Below are positions 33,283 through 42,223 of a DNA stretch of 64,000 nt, one piece after another. The position numbers and the translations under genes are program-made. The notes beneath the pieces were generated by a model. That model did not search any database. It was not told the origin of the DNA and worked only from the letters and a program-made list of their open reading frames with translations. How positions within the stretch are numbered: position 1 is the stretch's first letter; every line of letters starts with the position of its first letter. Location of the stretch: positions 1 to 64,000 of the forward strand of contig CAKRGM010000006.1 of NCBI GenBank assembly GCA_934330725.1, given 5' to 3'. The stretch is from an uncultured Lachnospiraceae bacterium. Its GTDB lineage: Bacteria > Bacillota > Clostridia > Lachnospirales > Lachnospiraceae.

Positions 33283-34392
33283 TCAACGCATATGTATTTC
33301 TTTCCTGATAACCTGCCCAGAACCTTTAAAGAATTCACCAAACCCTTTATCCTCAACAGTTACTATAAATGTGCTGTCACTTATAAATTCAATTTCAAAC
33401 CCGACACGTGTTGTCTTGTTCTTCCGGTATGGTATCTTATCAAGACTTATTACTTCTTTATAATCACCGCTTCCATCGCATGGGCGCATAATAAGATTTA
33501 TCTCATTTACATCATCAATAATAAAATCAACATTTCTGCATGCATTATACCAGTTAACCCCCGGCTTTACCATCCTGAAACGCATATTCCTTCCTCTTTC
33601 CAGAATATTCATTTCTATTCCTGTAGTAATCCTGTTTGCACATCCGAGAATTATATTTTCAAACACATCCGGTGTTTTACTGCTGCCTGACAAATTTGCA
33701 GCGCACATACATGCACCCTTTGCGTAAATATTCTGTCCTACGAAAGCTCTCTGTCCCGAACACAGAAAATGTGTAAATTCTTCCGGGAATTTATCTGTAT
33801 CAAATCCTGCGCCTGTAAGATAATACGATGAAACATATGTATTGCCCAGTGTTTCTTTTATATGCTCCATTATTATTTTCTCAGAATCTTTATTTATTAT
33901 AATACCATTATCATCATTACGAAGATCATCAAAAAATGACGTATTCTCACACACAATATCCCGGCTGGTATTGCCGACATTCTGCATGATTCTCATAAGA
34001 TGACAGTACATTCCTTCTTTTTCCGATTCAATCAGCATAACACCACGTTTATAAAGATCGCTCTTCTGGTTAAATGCGTAGTATGCGTAACATTCCTCAT
34101 GACTTAAGATAATATAATTCTGCGGTGTAAGCTGCATCTTTTCAAGAGCACATCTGATGTTATCAAGAATGTCCTTTTCAAATCTGTATACCGTAACACA
34201 CAGCTTGTCAACAGTATACATTTTAATCTGTTTCATAACCCAGGAAACAGCTTTTCCTATTATTTCATAACAGTCTTCTGTATTATCATAGATATCTGTT
34301 TTTAAACCTTTATCCGCATAATCATAATAGCATATCTGTGTCTTATCCCTGCCAATATCAATTCCCATGACAAGTCCTGTATTCAAATCCAT
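33283..34392 (-). CDS. DUF5716 family Hsp70/actin-like protein
   Basis: A 369-aa protein I assign to DUF5716 from memory of the family. The N-terminus GIDIGRDKTQICYYD resembles the phosphate-1 motif of the ASKHA (actin/Hsp70) fold, and YLTGAGFDTDKF with GQNIYAKGACM near residues 200-230 resembles the adenosine motif. The usual phosphate-2 motif is degenerate, so ATP turnover is uncertain. The last 120 residues look like a beta domain (FEIEFISDSTFIVTVEDKGF), comparable to an Hsp70 substrate-binding sandwich. The gene sits between DUF5717 and the TPR gene. AAAGGAG precedes the ATG. Confidence 0.75.
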   Translation of the reverse strand: MDLNTGLVMGIDIGRDKTQICYYDYADKGLKTDIYDNTEDCYEIIGKAVSWVMKQIKMYTVDKLCVTVYRFEKDILDNIRCALEKMQLTPQNYIILSHEECYAYYAFNQKSDLYKRGVMLIESEKEGMYCHLMRIMQNVGNTSRDIVCENTSFFDDLRNDDNGIIINKDSEKIIMEHIKETLGNTYVSSYYLTGAGFDTDKFPEEFTHFLCSGQRAFVGQNIYAKGACMCAANLSGSSKTPDVFENIILGCANRITTGIEMNILERGRNMRFRMVKPGVNWYNACRNVDFIIDDVNEINLIMRPCDGSGDYKEVISLDKIPYRKNKTTRVGFEIEFISDSTFIVTVEDKGFGEFFKGSGQVIRKEIHMR

Positions 34393-34448
34393 AAGCCGCT
34401 CCTTTCCTGTTATTTATATTTATCACTCAGGTGATTGCTAAACCCACG

Positions 34449-37400
34449 TCAGTCCATGGTTGTAAATATCTGTGATGCCACATAATCATTTACTGCATAT
34501 GCATGCATAAGTTTTCTTACCGTTGTAACATCATGCTCATCCATGCTTTTAAGCATTTTATTAATGGATGCAAATCTTCCTTCAGTATTATTAAGCATAT
34601 TCATATCAAAAGTTATGGTATTTTCGTTTGTCTTTATACTGTCACCGCCTTTTTCAGCAACAATATAATATGTTATGGAATCCGAATAAAATAAAGTGAA
34701 TGTTTTGGTAAATATTCCTCCTGCCGTACATTTCATATCTTCTGATTCATACTTATCGCTTCCCGACACTTTATAATATATCACTACCTTACTTTCATCG
34801 TCAGCCTTATATTCAACAACGGTCTTATCAATGGCATTATATGGTATTGATAAAAAGCCATTGAATTTCTGATAGAATGAAAATATTTTATTTTTTCCGC
34901 ACAGATCATCAAGTATTTTCTGTGCAGCCACAGCACGTTTTTCAGAAAGATTTTTTGCGTCTGTATCCCTGACACTTTCCTTAAACAATTCTCCCGGTTT
35001 TTGCGAATAGTACTTAAGTAATGCAATTCTGCATATTTCAAGTGCATGTTCATCATTTAACACACGCTTTTCAAGCGCATCAAAAACATAATCACTGTAT
35101 TCATAATCGTTTGCGAAATATAAATAAGCCGCCATTACTATATATGCTGAAATAATTGTATCATCATATCCCCTGCTGTAGTATGACTTAAAAAGTTCAT
35201 TAATACTCTTACCGTACTGTGCAGTAAAAAGCATCTGCCCTATAAGTCTTCCTGTCAGACTGTCAGCATCAATCTCATAATTGATGCACGCCTTCCACAG
35301 CTCATACATTAATTCATTTGTATTATTGTAAAAATCGGACATGTATTTTAATATAACGCCGTCATATTTATCCATCTTAAAAATATAGCCACATATCTGT
35401 ACAAGAAGTTCATCTTCTATAACAACACTGCCCATATTATATATCCTGTTTCTTGCAAATTTGAAAAGTGCAGACGGCTTTATCTGTTCAAATCCATATT
35501 TCTTTATAAGTTTTGCTGCCTCGTCATACATATCATTTGCAATACATTTTTGCGTAAGCTTTGCTGCATCACGTATATTAAGCCCGTCTTTATTTATACT
35601 CGCATAATCATCATTATCATTATATATAAGCCATGAATTGATACCTGCAATAAAATCACGATTAACATTCCTGTCATTAATAAAACTAAGACAATTATTA
35701 AGCATGTCGCTGCTTATATTATTCTGCTGCGTATACTTTTCGTTCATATAAAGTCTTATATAGAAATCATCTGACTGCTTTCTGCATATTTCATCCAGAT
35801 AATCATCATTCTGATATACACGTTCAATTTCATACATAACTCCGGTATTCCTGTATTCTACATCATCTTTTGAAAATGCAACACAACAGTCCTTAGTATA
35901 CATCTGAACAAATGTAATTCCTTTGACAAGTCTGTATTTTACAGCTTTATTAAGTTCCTTATGCTTAATCTTTACATATTCAATATCCTTATTACTGCAT
36001 GTAATCTTATATGTAAACATCAGCTTTTTTATAAAGTCATCCAATGCATCATCTCTTATATTCTTATCAAGGATATACTTATAAATTATCAGCAGAAATT
36101 CACTTATATCGCTATTTATCATATGCTCATAGCCGAATTTTTCAATCTGGTCATTATACATTTCCATTATCTTTTCATCATCCCTGCATGTAATAATGAC
36201 ATTTGCATATAAATATGACTTTGAATATACTTCCAGCTGATTCTCAAATACAAAGTACATAAGAACCATTTTAGGCAGCTTGTTCATTCTGGTTTTATTA
36301 AGGCTTAAAATATAAAACTCGTAAAGTCTCGTTATCTTGAGTCCTCTTAAAATACCTGTCTCATATAATTTCACACAGTTCTCACCCACAAGCTCATTTC
36401 TTATCATATGAGTAACAAGGGCTGACAATATCACATCATCATCAAGCTGTTCATACAGACTGTTTAATATTCCCAGTATCCTCACGGATGCTACTTTTGT
36501 ACTGCTTATAATATCACAAATATGATGTGCAAGCCTTTTATCAATAAGAGCATATCTGCATCCGAAATTAAGCACCTGAACCTCAAAGTCGTTAAGCACT
36601 CTTAAAAGCAGCGGTTGCTGGTTTATTATATTCATAGCTTCAAAATACATTACAGGACTTGTACAACCATTATGAAATGCATCTTTTATCCTTGTAAGCT
36701 TTATGCTCAGATTCCTGTTCTGTGTCTCGTCAGTATAAAAGAGCATCCACAACATTCTCCAGTTGTCATGTCCTGTTTCATAATATTTTTTCAGTATTTT
36801 TACAACCTGAGCTGTAAAATCATCATTCTTAAGATACAGTGAATTAACATATAAATAAAAGCAGTAAAGTTCTACATTATTCTCCTGCTGCGCTTCTATA
36901 ATATCACGTACACTTGACACAAGCCACATTCCATCATCTGTTCTTCCCTGGATAGCGTAAATCTGCGCCTGAACCAGCTTTAAATATACATCATCCGTAT
37001 AAATTCCCCTTGCATGATCAAGGACTTTGTTTGACTTTTCTATCCAGTCATTCATGTCCGTTTTTTTCAATCTGTAATCAAGATAATAACCGGTAAGTTT
37101 CCTAAGTGCCTGTTTTCTTTCCCGGTCATCATTATTACATGATGAATATGATGCCTCAATATTTATAACAAAATGCTGTGATGCAGTATCTATATATATT
37201 CTTCCCAGATTTTTTCCGGCATGCAGCTTTTCTTTACAGATAAGAAATCTGAGTTCAAAAATATTGCCCGTAAACATATCTGAATTCAGATGGTGTATAT
37301 CCGGTCTTATAAACTCGCTGTCTGTTCGTATATCAATATCCACAAAACCCCAGCTGGTTTTACTGATTTTAATATTTTCCGCATAATCTTTATTAATCTG

Positions 37401-38051
37401 AGAATATTTATAATCAGTTTTATCAACTTCAATCTTCACTTCATTTTTCTTACCCATAACTGACAGAAATTCTTCAACTGCCTGTATAGTATTACTGTTT
37501 GAAGCGTATACGTCATACCTGTTACGTGCCACCATATCGTCACTGATAAAAATCCGCCTGAAGTCATCTGAAATAAACAGTCGTGCAGCTTCATGGGGAT
37601 ATTCCCTGAAAAGCCCGGTAAATTCCTGCAGTGTTCCTATAGGGCCATTACTGGTTTCAACAACCGGATTTGTTACCTCGAACGTATAGCTTATGCTCTT
37701 TTGTCCGGCATCACTTACAATATCAAACTCACCCTTTATTATATGTCCGGCACATATTCCATTAGTATTAACTACGAAGTTTACCTGGTTTTCTTTTCCT
37801 GAAAAGCCTGCTGACTGTGTGCACTTAACCTGATTGTTACCTGCCAGTGTACTTCCTGCCGCATCTATTCCCACAAGTTCATTTGTTGAATATATTACGC
37901 CCTTTACGACCGAATCGGCACTGATAATAAACTTATCCGAAAAAATCGAATTAACAGGGCATGTTTTATTAATAGCTGTTTCAGATAAATTCATGACAGG
38001 TCTTTTATATTTGATGTTTCCTCTTGATATGCGCTCGATGTATTCCTTCAT
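34449..38051 (-). CDS. DUF5717 family giant protein
   Basis: A 1200-aa protein with no signal peptide or clear transmembrane helix. Residues 1-310 are beta-rich with several Ig-like segments (for example SISYTFEVTNPVVETSNGPI). About 320-1020 is a long alpha-helical repeat array, TPR-like in rhythm (YLKLVQAQIYAIQGRTDDG). The last 180 residues are again beta-rich (KVVIYYKVSGSDKYES). I assign it to DUF5717, a Lachnospiraceae family of unknown role. Its ATG overlaps the rarA stop by one base, and GGAGG is 10 nt upstream. It is followed by DUF5716. The domain order suggests a scaffold. Confidence 0.75.
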   Translation of the reverse strand: MKEYIERISRGNIKYKRPVMNLSETAINKTCPVNSIFSDKFIISADSVVKGVIYSTNELVGIDAAGSTLAGNNQVKCTQSAGFSGKENQVNFVVNTNGICAGHIIKGEFDIVSDAGQKSISYTFEVTNPVVETSNGPIGTLQEFTGLFREYPHEAARLFISDDFRRIFISDDMVARNRYDVYASNSNTIQAVEEFLSVMGKKNEVKIEVDKTDYKYSQINKDYAENIKISKTSWGFVDIDIRTDSEFIRPDIHHLNSDMFTGNIFELRFLICKEKLHAGKNLGRIYIDTASQHFVINIEASYSSCNNDDRERKQALRKLTGYYLDYRLKKTDMNDWIEKSNKVLDHARGIYTDDVYLKLVQAQIYAIQGRTDDGMWLVSSVRDIIEAQQENNVELYCFYLYVNSLYLKNDDFTAQVVKILKKYYETGHDNWRMLWMLFYTDETQNRNLSIKLTRIKDAFHNGCTSPVMYFEAMNIINQQPLLLRVLNDFEVQVLNFGCRYALIDKRLAHHICDIISSTKVASVRILGILNSLYEQLDDDVILSALVTHMIRNELVGENCVKLYETGILRGLKITRLYEFYILSLNKTRMNKLPKMVLMYFVFENQLEVYSKSYLYANVIITCRDDEKIMEMYNDQIEKFGYEHMINSDISEFLLIIYKYILDKNIRDDALDDFIKKLMFTYKITCSNKDIEYVKIKHKELNKAVKYRLVKGITFVQMYTKDCCVAFSKDDVEYRNTGVMYEIERVYQNDDYLDEICRKQSDDFYIRLYMNEKYTQQNNISSDMLNNCLSFINDRNVNRDFIAGINSWLIYNDNDDYASINKDGLNIRDAAKLTQKCIANDMYDEAAKLIKKYGFEQIKPSALFKFARNRIYNMGSVVIEDELLVQICGYIFKMDKYDGVILKYMSDFYNNTNELMYELWKACINYEIDADSLTGRLIGQMLFTAQYGKSINELFKSYYSRGYDDTIISAYIVMAAYLYFANDYEYSDYVFDALEKRVLNDEHALEICRIALLKYYSQKPGELFKESVRDTDAKNLSEKRAVAAQKILDDLCGKNKIFSFYQKFNGFLSIPYNAIDKTVVEYKADDESKVVIYYKVSGSDKYESEDMKCTAGGIFTKTFTLFYSDSITYYIVAEKGGDSIKTNENTITFDMNMLNNTEGRFASINKMLKSMDEHDVTTVRKLMHAYAVNDYVASQIFTTMD

Positions 38052-39379
38052 TAGGAATTTTCCTCCAATTTAATTCTCTGCAAATATTCCCTGATGTTTT
38101 TTTCATAACCTATCTGCGTAGGCTCATAAAATTTTTCTCCAACAAGATTATCCGGAAGATACTGTTGTTTTACATAATGATTTGGATAATCATGTGCATA
38201 TAGATATCCGTTCCCATGTCCAAGTTCTGACGCACCTTTATAATGTGCATCCTGCAGATGAACCGGCACTCCTGAATCTGTTTTTTGTCTGACCATTTCA
38301 AGAGCCTTATCTACAGCCATGTATGACGCATTGCTTTTCGGTGCACTTGCAACATATGTAACTGCCTGCGACAGTATTATTCTTGCCTCAGGCATTCCGA
38401 TTCTTTCGACAGCCTCGCAGGCTGATACAGCTACATTAAGTGCATTCGGGTCAGCATTTCCAACATCCTCACTTGCACAGATCATAATTCTTCTTGCAAT
38501 AAACTTAATATCCTCTCCCGCATAGAGCATTTTAGCCAGATAATAAACTGCCGCATCAGGATCTGAACCTCTCATGCTTTTTATAAATGCAGATACTGTG
38601 TCGTAATGTCCGTCTCCATTGGAATCATATTTAACTACTTTTTTCTGTATACAGTCCTGCGCTGTCTTTAATGTAATATGTATCATTCCATCTTCTGACC
38701 TGTCTGTTGTCAGAATTCCAAGTTCTATTGCATTTATTGCACTTCTTGCATCGCCTCCGGCCATCTGTGCAAGAAATTCCAGAGCATCATCATCAATACA
38801 TGCATTAAAGCTTCCCATTCCCTTGTCTTTATCATATACAGCCCTTTTAATAAGTATCTTTATATCATCTGTTCCAAGTGGTTTCAGTTCAAATATTACA
38901 GACCTTGATATCAGCGCCTTATTTACCTCAAAATATGGATTTTCCGTTGTTGCTCCAATAAGTATAACCGTACCATCCTCTACAAACGGAAGAAGATAAT
39001 CCTGTTGGCCCTTATTAAAGCGGTGAATCTCATCGACAAACAGTATTGTTTTCCTGCCATACATTCCGAGATTGTTTTTTGCTTCTTCAATTACTTCTTC
39101 CATATCCTTCTTGCCGGCTACCGTTGCATTGAGCTGCTTAAAATCAGCACTGGTTGTATTGGCAATTACTTTGGCAAGTGTAGTTTTTCCTGTTCCCGGT
39201 GGGCCATAAAATATTACAGAACTTATCTTATCTGCTTTGATTGCCCTGTAAAGCATCTTGTCCTTACCTATAATATGCTGTTGTCCAACAATTTCATCCA
39301 GTGTTGCCGGCCTTAACCTTGATGCAAGAGGTGATTCATTTTTCATTGTATTAGTACGCATGTAATCAAATAAATCCAT
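38051..39379 (-). CDS. rarA: Replication-associated recombination ATPase RarA (MgsA)
   Basis: A 442-aa AAA+ ATPase that acts at stalled replication forks. It begins MDLFDYMRTN, then PLASRLRPATLDEIVGQQHI, Walker A GPPGTGKTT, Walker B LFVDEIHRF, sensor 1 GATTENP and the arginine-finger region ALISRSVIFE. The C-terminal half has the RarA clamp-loader-like collar with HYDTVSAFIKSMRGSDPDAA. The frame opens with GTG at 39391, but GAGG is 6 nt before the ATG at 39379. Its stop overlaps the DUF5717 start, which suggests that the DUF5717 operon is translated from the same mRNA. Confidence 0.95.
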   Translation of the reverse strand: MDLFDYMRTNTMKNESPLASRLRPATLDEIVGQQHIIGKDKMLYRAIKADKISSVIFYGPPGTGKTTLAKVIANTTSADFKQLNATVAGKKDMEEVIEEAKNNLGMYGRKTILFVDEIHRFNKGQQDYLLPFVEDGTVILIGATTENPYFEVNKALISRSVIFELKPLGTDDIKILIKRAVYDKDKGMGSFNACIDDDALEFLAQMAGGDARSAINAIELGILTTDRSEDGMIHITLKTAQDCIQKKVVKYDSNGDGHYDTVSAFIKSMRGSDPDAAVYYLAKMLYAGEDIKFIARRIMICASEDVGNADPNALNVAVSACEAVERIGMPEARIILSQAVTYVASAPKSNASYMAVDKALEMVRQKTDSGVPVHLQDAHYKGASELGHGNGYLYAHDYPNHYVKQQYLPDNLVGEKFYEPTQIGYEKNIREYLQRIKLEENS

Positions 39380-39567
39380 GTCAGTCCTCACTTATCATAA
39401 AATTCACTCATCTTATGTGAATATACATTTTCACATTATCCAAAACTAAGATATAGAATACCACATTTTTAAATAAATTACACTTACTTTTGCTATTATA
39501 AGCTTATAGTGGTAAAATATATACAGCTGAATTTTAACTTAACAATGGATTGGGGGATTTTAATCTT

Positions 39568-40542
39568 ATGGCAAGCATTGCAACTCATTTTATTTTTTCC
39601 AATGATGTTTTACGGGCACTTCCGGCAGACATACAGGAACTTATCAGAAAAGCTCCTGATGCATATTTCCTCGGTGCTCAGGGACCTGATATATTTTTTT
39701 ATGACGTGATACACCTTATGTTAACACATGATAAAAATAATATAGGCTCAAGAATGCACACTTTTAAAACAGATCACTTTTTTGCAGAATATCTCAGTGT
39801 CCTTCTTTCTCCTGGTAAAAATGCCGACAAAAACATTCCGGCAATTGCATACCTGTACGGCATGCTGACTCATTACAGTCTCGACAGTATGATTCATCCA
39901 TTTGTATATTATATGTCCGAATCAAAAGACAGTTCAAAAAATAAAAAAGCTAATGATTTATGCTCTATTGAAAATCATCTTCAATTAGAAACCAACATAG
40001 ATGAAATTTTCTTTTATGAACGTTTTGGAACAGGCATAAATAATGTAAAACGAAAAAATTTCATGAAGCCATCTGTCAGTGAAATAGAAGCTATTTCTCC
40101 AGTACTTGCAAATGCAATTAACAAGACCTATGGTTATCATCTTAAACCTTCCTATATCCGCGGAACGATAAAACGTGCATGTATCTGTAATTCACTGCTG
40201 CAAAATAACAATAATGGCAAAAAACGTCTTTTTTCTTTTGTTGAAAAAAAGTTTACCGGTGCCAGTAGATGCAGCCGGCTTATGTTTGACAGTTCCCTTC
40301 CTGATTTTTCATGTATGAATGAAGAACATAACTTATGGAGGGTTCCGCTAACACATAAAATTAAATATGATTCTGTATATGATATTTATAATAAAGCCTT
40401 AAAACGCGCAAATCGTCTTATAAAATCCTGTAGCACATGCTTAAGTTCTGATAATATAAACTCTTCAGATATGATCAGAAAATTTGCAAAGGAAACCGGT
40501 GGACTCTCATATCACACCGGCGAACATTACAAGTTGGGCTGA
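39568..40542 (+). CDS. Zinc-dependent phospholipase C family protein
   Basis: A 324-aa protein starting MASIATHFIFSNDVL. The N-terminal two thirds have the histidine- and aspartate-rich helices of the zinc-dependent phospholipase C/S1-P1 fold: THFIF near 6, GAQGPDIFFYD, LTHYSLDSMIHPFVYY and ENHLQLETNIDEIFF. No secretion signal is evident, so it may act inside the cell. The frame opens with TTG at 39550, but the ATG at 39568 has GGGGGA 10 nt upstream. Its substrate is unknown. It is alone on the plus strand with its own terminator. Confidence 0.8.
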   Translation: MASIATHFIFSNDVLRALPADIQELIRKAPDAYFLGAQGPDIFFYDVIHLMLTHDKNNIGSRMHTFKTDHFFAEYLSVLLSPGKNADKNIPAIAYLYGMLTHYSLDSMIHPFVYYMSESKDSSKNKKANDLCSIENHLQLETNIDEIFFYERFGTGINNVKRKNFMKPSVSEIEAISPVLANAINKTYGYHLKPSYIRGTIKRACICNSLLQNNNNGKKRLFSFVEKKFTGASRCSRLMFDSSLPDFSCMNEEHNLWRVPLTHKIKYDSVYDIYNKALKRANRLIKSCSTCLSSDNINSSDMIRKFAKETGGLSYHTGEHYKLG

Positions 40543-40561
40543 TTATCAGCTTCTTGTGTAT

Positions 40562-40620
40562 AAAAGCTGAAAGTACTTTACTTAATGGAGCAATCCAAAA
40601 AGATGTACATTTCAGCTTTT
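40562..40620. terminator. Bidirectional terminator between the phospholipase-like gene and dac
   Basis: AAAAGCTGAAA pairs with TTTCAGCTTTTT, with an inner GTAC/GTAC pairing. It separates two convergent genes. Confidence 0.8.
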
Positions 40621-40634
40621 TACGTTAAGCTGCT

Positions 40635-41990
40635 TTAAAGCAGATGATCTGTAAGCTTAAAAAAAGCATCCCAGAATGTTGCTTCATTTATATCCTCATT
40701 TGCAACAATATCCACTGCTCCAAGCACATTTCCATTATAACTGTATTCTATTTTTCCAACCACATCCCCCTGCTTTAGCGGCGCTGAAATATTATCATTT
40801 AAAACAATATTCTTTTGTATGTCATCACTTTTTACATGATCAACAAATAGATATGAAAAATCCCCTGCATATTTGCAGTTTAAATTCTCCTTATTACCAT
40901 TATTTACATGAACCTCACCGATTTCAGGCATATTTTCATCATGGTATATATCACATATACTGTACCCATAATTAAGAAGTGTAACCGCATCTGAAAAACG
41001 TGTTTTACTGTCAGGCGCTGCCATAATTACTGCAATAAGGTCAATTCCATCTTTTCGTGCAGTTGCAGACAGACAGCACTTTGCCAATCCGGTTGAACCT
41101 GTCTTTAAACCTGTTGCCCACTCATACTGCTTAACAAGCTTATTTGTATTGGTAAGTCCAAATTCTTTTTCACCTTTTTTTGTAACGTGGGTAATTGTAT
41201 CCATCCAGACAGTGGAATAATTATGTATATCAGGATATTTAGTTATTAATTCCCGGCTCATAATGGCAACATCACGTGCACTGGACATATGTCCGTCAAC
41301 ATCAAGGCCGCAGCAGTTTACAAATGTTGTGGAATTCATTCCAAGTGCTTTAGCCCTTTCATTCATCCTGCTTACAAATGCATCTTCCGTTCCGCTTATA
41401 TGCTCTGCCATTGCAACACACGCATCATTTGCACTTGCCATACTTATGCACTTTATCATAGTATCAACTGTCTGTTTTTCACCGACTTCAAGAAATACCT
41501 GGCTGCCTCCCATTGATGCCGCATGCTCCGATACCACAACCTCATCTGTAAGATTGATTTTTCCTTCTGACAACGCATCAAATATCAGTATCAGTGTCAT
41601 AATCTTCGTTATACTTGCAGGCCGAAGTGATTCGTCTGCATTTTTTTCAAATATAACCTGGCCTGTTTTTGCTTCCATAAGAATAGCTGATGGTGCCCCA
41701 ATGGCAGGTCCCGCGGAATTCTCCTGCGCCGGCGCCTGGGTTTTTGTTTCAGTCTGGGGTTGCGTTTCAGTCCGGGTTTGCGTTTCGGTCCGGGTTTGCG
41801 TTTCGGTCTGGGGTTGCGTTTCAGTCCGGGTTTGCGTTTCGGTCCGGGTTTGCGTTTCGGTCTGGGGTTGCGTTTCAGTCGGGGTTTCGGCCCGCAGATA
41901 TAATGGAGACCACCACAGGCTTACTGCCATGATAAATACTAATATCACTGCCAAAGCTGCTGCGGTGGTCTTTCTCATAAGATTCTTCAT
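40635..41990 (-). CDS. D-alanyl-D-alanine carboxypeptidase with Thr/Glu/Gln repeat linker
   Basis: A 451-aa secreted penicillin-binding protein of the DacA/DacF type (peptidase S11) that trims peptidoglycan stem peptides. It has a signal peptide (basic start, hydrophobic 12-30), then a low-complexity linker of TETQPQ/TETQTR units (about 38-84). The catalytic domain follows, with SITK (nucleophile near 126), SAN in SMASANDAC, and KTG in LKTGSTG. A C-terminal beta domain is present. The frame opens with GTG at 41999, but the ATG at 41990 has AGGTG 7 nt upstream. The linker likely spans the cell wall. Confidence 0.92.
   Translation of the reverse strand: MKNLMRKTTAAALAVILVFIMAVSLWWSPLYLRAETPTETQPQTETQTRTETQTRTETQPQTETQTRTETQTRTETQPQTETKTQAPAQENSAGPAIGAPSAILMEAKTGQVIFEKNADESLRPASITKIMTLILIFDALSEGKINLTDEVVVSEHAASMGGSQVFLEVGEKQTVDTMIKCISMASANDACVAMAEHISGTEDAFVSRMNERAKALGMNSTTFVNCCGLDVDGHMSSARDVAIMSRELITKYPDIHNYSTVWMDTITHVTKKGEKEFGLTNTNKLVKQYEWATGLKTGSTGLAKCCLSATARKDGIDLIAVIMAAPDSKTRFSDAVTLLNYGYSICDIYHDENMPEIGEVHVNNGNKENLNCKYAGDFSYLFVDHVKSDDIQKNIVLNDNISAPLKQGDVVGKIEYSYNGNVLGAVDIVANEDINEATFWDAFFKLTDHLL
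41742..41879 (-). repeat. 18-bp tandem coding repeat in dac, with 54-bp higher-order unit
   Basis: About seven to eight 18-bp units encode the hexapeptides TETQPQ, TETQTR, TETQTR in a repeating order of three, giving a 54-bp super-unit present 2.3 times. Near-identical units indicate recent slippage or unequal exchange. Unit gain or loss keeps the frame. Confidence 0.9.
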
Positions 41991-42055
41991 AATATACACC
42001 TGAATGTGCTTTTACTTAAATATATGCCGGCGGCGATGGGATTATTCTTATACAA

Positions 42056-42116
42056 AAACAAAACGAAGATATCAGTACTCCATTTTTCCAGTCGTACTTC
42101 CATCTTCGTTTTGTTT
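42056..42116 (-). repeat. Conserved-loop hairpin H1
   Basis: A 15-bp perfect stem (42056-42070 with 42102-42116) has an inner AGTAC/GTACT stem around a 15-nt loop that on the minus strand reads GACTGGAAAAATGGA. It belongs to a family whose loop is conserved and whose stem is not. It lies 5' of dac, paired with H2 in opposite orientation 46 nt away. Confidence 0.75.
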
Positions 42117-42162
42117 GGGTGATGTGGCTCATCCGCTATGCTTCTGCCCTGCCATCCGCCTG

Positions 42163-42223
42163 TCACATTAAGAAGATGGCAGAACGACTAACAAAACGGA
42201 GTTATGACATCTTCTTAATGTGA
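42163..42223 (+). repeat. Conserved-loop hairpin H2
   Basis: A 16-bp perfect stem (42163-42178 with 42208-42223) has an inner AAC/GTT pairing around the plus-strand loop GACTAACAAAACGGA (42186-42200). One arm contains the stop codon and last three codons of the symporter gene. Confidence 0.8.

Noticed and set aside
41742..41879. CRISPR-like spaced repeats
   Set aside because: Units are contiguous 18-bp coding repeats with no unique spacers and an intact reading frame, so this is not an array.
41263..42003. A 246-codon open frame on the plus strand with repeated VSVRVCVSVW residues
   Set aside because: It lies antisense to the dac gene, and its repeats are the reverse reading of the 18-bp linker repeat. 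No ribosome binding site was seen, and the minus-strand frame has all catalytic motifs.
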